From contig JAIKZS010000173.1 of NCBI GenBank assembly GCA_024682035.1, positions 1 to 64,000 of the forward strand: a stretch of DNA of 64,000 bases. The letters run 5' to 3'. Position 1 is the stretch's first letter, and each line of letters opens with the position of its first letter. Positions 59,759-64,000 of this stretch are shown here, piece after piece. The translations under genes were made by a program, and so were the position numbers. The DNA comes from Bacteroidaceae bacterium. Its GTDB lineage: Bacteria > Bacteroidota > Bacteroidia > Bacteroidales > Bacteroidaceae. The notes beneath the pieces were generated by a model. That model saw nothing but the letters and a program-made list of their open reading frames with translations, made no database searches and had not been told where the DNA came from.

Positions 59759-61300
59759 TTAATACGGTACACCATCTTCAGGTAAAGGAGGAGGCGGTAA
59801 AGGTGAATCATTCCCAATAGGTGTATTTATCTTCGATTTAAACGTTTGAGGTTTAGGAACTACAGCATTAGCCAGTAATTCATCATCAAGATTCTGGAAA
59901 CGAGTATATTCACCAATAAAACGCAAGTGAATATCACCCACTGCACCATTTCTATGCTTTGCAATAATAATCTCCGCTTGTCCACGTATGTCATTGCCAT
60001 TTTCGTCAGAATAAATCTTATAATATTCAGGACGATGAATAAAACACACCATATCAGCATCCTGCTCAATGGCACCAGATTCTCGCAAATCACTCAACTG
60101 TGGGCGTCGATTTTGATCACTCTTCTGATCCCCATTGCCGCGCGTTTCAACACTACGATTCAACTGTGACAACGCAATAATTGGTATGTTCAATTCCTTT
60201 GCAAGACCTTTTAGCGATCTGGAAATCGTACTTACCTCTTCCTGACGGTTACCATAACTCATGCCACTGGCATTCATCAGCTGCAGGTAATCAATAAAAA
60301 TAATCTTTACCTCGTGCTCACGTACCAGTCGACGAGCCTTTGTTCGCAATTCAAACACCGACAACGAAGGCGTATCATCAATATATAATGGAGCCCCCAG
60401 CAAATCATTTAGCTTATGGTCCAGTCGTTCCCACTCATGAGGCAATAATTTGCCACTCCTAATTTTATCACTTTCTATCTCACATGTATTAGCAATCAAT
60501 CGATTCACCAATTGCAAATTACTCATTTCAAGAGAGAAGAAAGCAACAGGACATCTATAATTCACAGCCATGTTCTTAGCCATTGATAACACAAAAGCCG
60601 TTTTTCCCATAGCCGGTCGAGCAGCAATAATCACCAAATCGGATTTTTGCCAACCCGATGTAATCTTATCCAAATCGTGAAAGCCAGTCTCCAAGCCAGT
60701 CAATCCAGTAGAAAGTGCAGCTGCTGTTTGAAGCTGGTGATATGCCTCTTCCAAAATAGGATTAATCTGCGTAAAGTCCTTCTTTAGATTCTTCTGTGAA
60801 ATCTCAAACAATTTACCTTCCGCCTCCTGCATCAAATCATCCACATCCTGTGTCTCATCAAAAGCCTTGCTTTGTATGTTGTTGGAATAAGTAATAAGTT
60901 CCCTTGCCAATGCTTTCTGGGCAATAATACGGGCATGAAACTCCACATGAGCTGCTGAAGCCACCTTACTAGTAAGCTGCGTTATATAGAACGGTCCTCC
61001 CACTTCTTCCAGTGTGCCCTCTTTCTCCAATTCGTTTTTCACCGTCAACAAGTCAATCGGCTGCTGACTAATCGCCAAATTAGTGATGGCAGTATAAAGC
61101 AATTGATGTCTTCGCTCATAAAACGATTGTGGGCGCAACAACTCGCTCACCAATGAATATGCGTCTTTCTCTATCATCAGCGCTCCCAACACAGCTTCTT
61201 CTAAATCAGTAGCTTGTGGTGGTATTCTGCCATAATCATTCACCGGTTGTGCACTGCTTGCTGCACGTTGTCCTCTTCCTCTTCGAGTTTGTTCTGCCAT
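59759..61300 (-). CDS. dnaB: Replicative DNA helicase DnaB
   Basis: RIPPQATDLEEAVLGALMIEKDAY; IIAARPAMGKTAFVLSMAKN; LSDLRESGAIEQDADMV. Confidence 0.95.
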   Translation of the reverse strand: MAEQTRRGRGQRAASSAQPVNDYGRIPPQATDLEEAVLGALMIEKDAYSLVSELLRPQSFYERRHQLLYTAITNLAISQQPIDLLTVKNELEKEGTLEEVGGPFYITQLTSKVASAAHVEFHARIIAQKALARELITYSNNIQSKAFDETQDVDDLMQEAEGKLFEISQKNLKKDFTQINPILEEAYHQLQTAAALSTGLTGLETGFHDLDKITSGWQKSDLVIIAARPAMGKTAFVLSMAKNMAVNYRCPVAFFSLEMSNLQLVNRLIANTCEIESDKIRSGKLLPHEWERLDHKLNDLLGAPLYIDDTPSLSVFELRTKARRLVREHEVKIIFIDYLQLMNASGMSYGNRQEEVSTISRSLKGLAKELNIPIIALSQLNRSVETRGNGDQKSDQNRRPQLSDLRESGAIEQDADMVCFIHRPEYYKIYSDENGNDIRGQAEIIIAKHRNGAVGDIHLRFIGEYTRFQNLDDELLANAVVPKPQTFKSKINTPIGNDSPLPPPPLPEDGVPY

Positions 61301-61412
61301 AATCTCAATTTTAGTATGGACAAAGGTAGCATCTAATTTCGAAAATCCCCTCAGATTGCAGTAAGAAATTTCAAAAAGTTATTAACTTTGCTGTTGAAAA
61401 CTGTACCGCCAT

Positions 61413-62249
61413 ATGATAACATTTCCTAACTGCAAAATTAATCTAGGGCTGAACATCGTCAATCGCCGCCCTGATGGTTATCACAACCTGGAAACCGTGT
61501 TCTATCCAGTAACAGAACTGTACGATGCCCTTGAAATAACCCCTTTTGACGATGACTCAAAAGGCAACTATACCCTCCAGCAAAATGGCAATACCCTTGA
61601 TTGCGATAAAGAACACAACCTGGTCATCAAAGCCTACCGCCTACTACTTGCAGCATGTGGTTCTTTGCCCTCTATCCACATTCATCTGTTAAAACACATC
61701 CCTTCAGGTGCAGGATTAGGAGGAGGTTCTGCCGATGCCGCTTTCATGCTCAAGATCCTAAATGACCAGTTCAAGCTACAGTTAACCACTCAACAACTGG
61801 AACATTATGCAGCACAGTTGGGGGCCGATTGCGCCTTCTTCATCAAGAACCAGCCCACTTTTGCTACTGGAATTGGTGAGATTTTTACGCCTATTAATTT
61901 GTCCCTCAAAGACTATCAAATTATCATTATCAAGCCCAACGTATTTGTATCCACCAAGGAAGCCTTTGCCCATATCCACCCACAACGACCTGCCGAACAG
62001 ATCACCGACATTCTTCAGGCACCCATTAGCGAATGGCGCCACCGCCTTGTCAATGACTTCGAGGCAAGCATTTTTCCCCAACACCCTCAAATCGAATCCA
62101 TTAAGAATATGCTATACGAAAAAGGGGCTGAATATGCCTCCATGAGCGGATCTGGTTCATCCGTATTCGGCCTATTCAACCCCAATGTTAATTTACCTAA
62201 GTTGTCAGTAAGTGAAGACTGCTTCTGCTTCGCTGGCAGGCTGTGCTGA
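61413..62249 (+). CDS. ispE: 4-diphosphocytidyl-2-C-methyl-D-erythritol kinase
   Basis: PNCKINLGLNIVNRRPDGYHNLETVF; IPSGAGLGGGSADAAFML; SMSGSGSSVFGLF. Confidence 0.94.
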   Translation: MITFPNCKINLGLNIVNRRPDGYHNLETVFYPVTELYDALEITPFDDDSKGNYTLQQNGNTLDCDKEHNLVIKAYRLLLAACGSLPSIHIHLLKHIPSGAGLGGGSADAAFMLKILNDQFKLQLTTQQLEHYAAQLGADCAFFIKNQPTFATGIGEIFTPINLSLKDYQIIIIKPNVFVSTKEAFAHIHPQRPAEQITDILQAPISEWRHRLVNDFEASIFPQHPQIESIKNMLYEKGAEYASMSGSGSSVFGLFNPNVNLPKLSVSEDCFCFAGRLC

Positions 62250-63329
62250 AATCACCTCAGTAGTAAATCTAGTGTCATGATACTCTGCATAATCTATGAT
62301 TGATCCAAAGACTGGTACCATGGCTGATATTGCCACAGCCAAAGCAATGATCCATACTATCACCAGACTCACCACACTACCTGTTGACATCGGCTTTGAC
62401 GTTGGCTTACGGAACAATTTATGCAGCAACAGAATTAATGGTATAGCAAACACAACGATAATAGAAGTAGCCAGTGTCCACAGCAGCCAATCAGGTACCG
62501 TAAACAATACATCAGTCCATGCTGGATCTACACCCATCCCCACAAATAGTGAACCCAAACCGAACACAGAAACGCCTAATGAGATAAAGATAGTCATAAG
62601 TACAGACAGGAACAATCCTCCAAAGACCAATGCACATAGACCTATAAATGAGAAGAAGCAAATTTTCACGAATGTACTTAAACACCCACTGGCTTTACGT
62701 TGGTTCTCTGGATCTTGCACATATTGCTTCGCGCGATTTACCCCCTGCATCAATTCCTCATTAATAGCGTTAGGAGTCACTCTTTTACCCTTCATCTGTA
62801 ATCGTTCCTCTGCAGTCTTAGCTTCTGGTATCAATGCCCAGCACACAGCATATACAATAATCCCCACTGCGTGCGATAAAAAGACAATCAACACAAACAA
62901 GAGACGCACCAACAGAGGGTCTTCTATGTCAAAATACCGGCAGAAACCAGAGATTACACCACCTAAAATCTTGTCATCAGGATCTCGGAACAGTTTTCTT
63001 ACACCTTTATTCTCAACAGTTTCGGCATACCCACCATCCATCACACGTTCCCCGTTAGCATCAGCTTCTTCATCCATCTGCTGCGGGTCACCAATACGTT
63101 TAATAATATCTTCCACATGCTCTATAGTTATGGCCTCTATACCTTGAGCCTTTAATTCAGCAAAAAGTTCAGCCACGCGGCTCTCCACATCGTTAACTAT
63201 TTCTTCGCCTCCTGCACGACGACTATAATAGCTACGCATATTCTCCAGATACTTCTTCAACAAATCATAAGCATCCTCATCAATGGCATAAATTACGCCA
63301 CACAGATTAACGTTGATATTCTTTTTCAT
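62205..63329 (-). CDS. PspC domain membrane protein
   Basis: KLFRDPDDKILGGVISGFCRYFDIEDPLLVRLLFVL. Confidence 0.88.
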   Translation of the reverse strand: MKKNINVNLCGVIYAIDEDAYDLLKKYLENMRSYYSRRAGGEEIVNDVESRVAELFAELKAQGIEAITIEHVEDIIKRIGDPQQMDEEADANGERVMDGGYAETVENKGVRKLFRDPDDKILGGVISGFCRYFDIEDPLLVRLLFVLIVFLSHAVGIIVYAVCWALIPEAKTAEERLQMKGKRVTPNAINEELMQGVNRAKQYVQDPENQRKASGCLSTFVKICFFSFIGLCALVFGGLFLSVLMTIFISLGVSVFGLGSLFVGMGVDPAWTDVLFTVPDWLLWTLATSIIVVFAIPLILLLHKLFRKPTSKPMSTGSVVSLVIVWIIALAVAISAMVPVFGSIIDYAEYHDTRFTTEVISAQPASEAEAVFTY

Positions 63330-63353
63330 ATTAATATTTATTATCTAATTCGG

Positions 63354-63707
63354 TTAAACAATCAGGAATTTTGCATCAGTAATATTAGATTTCAGCAACT
63401 CTACTGTATGTGTGAGTCCATTCCAAGCTTCATCCAATGCTTTCAATGCCTTCACACCCAAATCAGTCAAACTATAATACTTCCTGGGTGGACCTTGTGT
63501 AGATTCACGCCATTCGTAATTCAGCAGACCATCATTTTTCAAACGTGTTAACAAGGGATATAATGTCCCTTCCACCACTAACAACTCAGCATCTTTGAGC
63601 TGTGTTAGGATGTCCGATGCATATGCTGCCTCCCGATGCAATAGCAACAATACGCAATATTCCAACATCCCCTTTCTCATCTGTGATTTTGCATTTTCGT
63701 TACTCAT
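63354..63707 (-). CDS. PadR family transcriptional regulator
   Basis: MRKGMLEYCVLLLLHREAAYASDILTQLKDAELLVVEGTLYPLLTRLKNDGLL. Confidence 0.92.
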   Translation of the reverse strand: MSNENAKSQMRKGMLEYCVLLLLHREAAYASDILTQLKDAELLVVEGTLYPLLTRLKNDGLLNYEWRESTQGPPRKYYSLTDLGVKALKALDEAWNGLTHTVELLKSNITDAKFLIV

Positions 63708-63771
63708 AAATCATTACATTTACATTGTGAACATATACAGAAGTCAAACATTGTGTACTTCTTTGGTTTTG

Positions 63772-63815
63772 CAAAGATATAAATAAATTTTAGTACCTTG
63801 CAATACAAAGTACTA
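63772..63815 (-). promoter_or_regulatory. PadR-gene promoter with near-palindromic operator
   Basis: TAGTACCTTG-CAATA-CAAAGTACTA (63791-63815, 9/10 arm match) just upstream of minus-strand TATCTTTG (63772-63779). Confidence 0.6.
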
Positions 63816-63880
63816 TAAAAATGTAACAGATTTACAATATTTAACCTTTCAACATCCTAACACATTATTATAATAAAAAA

Positions 63881-63908
63881 CCAGGCCTTGTTTCTCAACA
63901 AAGCCTGG
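63881..63908. terminator. Hairpin terminator at window edge
   Basis: CCAGGCCTTGTT/AACAAAGCCTGG stem with one G-T pair, flanked by an A-run. Confidence 0.55.
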
Positions 63909-64000
63909 CTTACAACACAAACACAAAATAAAACACGACAAAACTACTATTCAATTAGCCTGTCAATGCATAAAAATATATGCATTAGTATGATGTGATT

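Noticed and set aside
62296-63147. 283-aa plus-strand ORF opposite the PspC gene
   Set aside because: Low-complexity Ser/Thr/Pro-rich translation without domain signature; shadow of a well-supported minus-strand CDS.

Overview
Bacteroidales-type chromosomal window (AT-rich, TAnnTTTG-type promoters, RnfABCDGE, DUF1573, HU-CCDC81/SPOR, GH78). It is dense in genes, with three main blocks. (1) About 0-17.5 kb is a near-complete anaerobic cobalamin locus: TonB receptor, signal-peptide-bearing CbiK, fused CobJ-CbiC, CbiE-CbiT, CbiG-CobM and CobK-CbiD proteins, BtuF/BtuC, PduO-type adenosyltransferase, CbiA, CobU, CobT, CobS and CobC. It is interrupted by a decayed ISL3-like transposase where a btuD ATPase gene would be expected. 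(2) About 17.4-29.7 kb has an ORF-free spacer with a nested inverted repeat, a DUF134-NifX regulator with a paired palindromic operator, a thioredoxin/rubredoxin/ferredoxin-rubrerythrin module, and an Rnf operon whose RnfB carries a second FeS domain. (3) About 29.7-64 kb is mostly housekeeping (YidC, tRNA-Asp, DnaB, IspE, DEAD helicase, MATE, OPT) with several unusual proteins: a MenD homologue lacking canonical catalytic residues next to a mini HExxH protein, a PSD-like lipoprotein translationally coupled to a Cache/HAMP/PP2C phosphatase, and a thioredoxin-fold protein without the CxxC cysteines. No CRISPR array, intact prophage or intact transposon was seen. The best candidates for new biology are the divergent MenD pair, the PSD-lipoprotein/PP2C pair, the DUF134 operator architecture and the nested inverted repeat. 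All functional calls come from reading the sequence; no database search was run.
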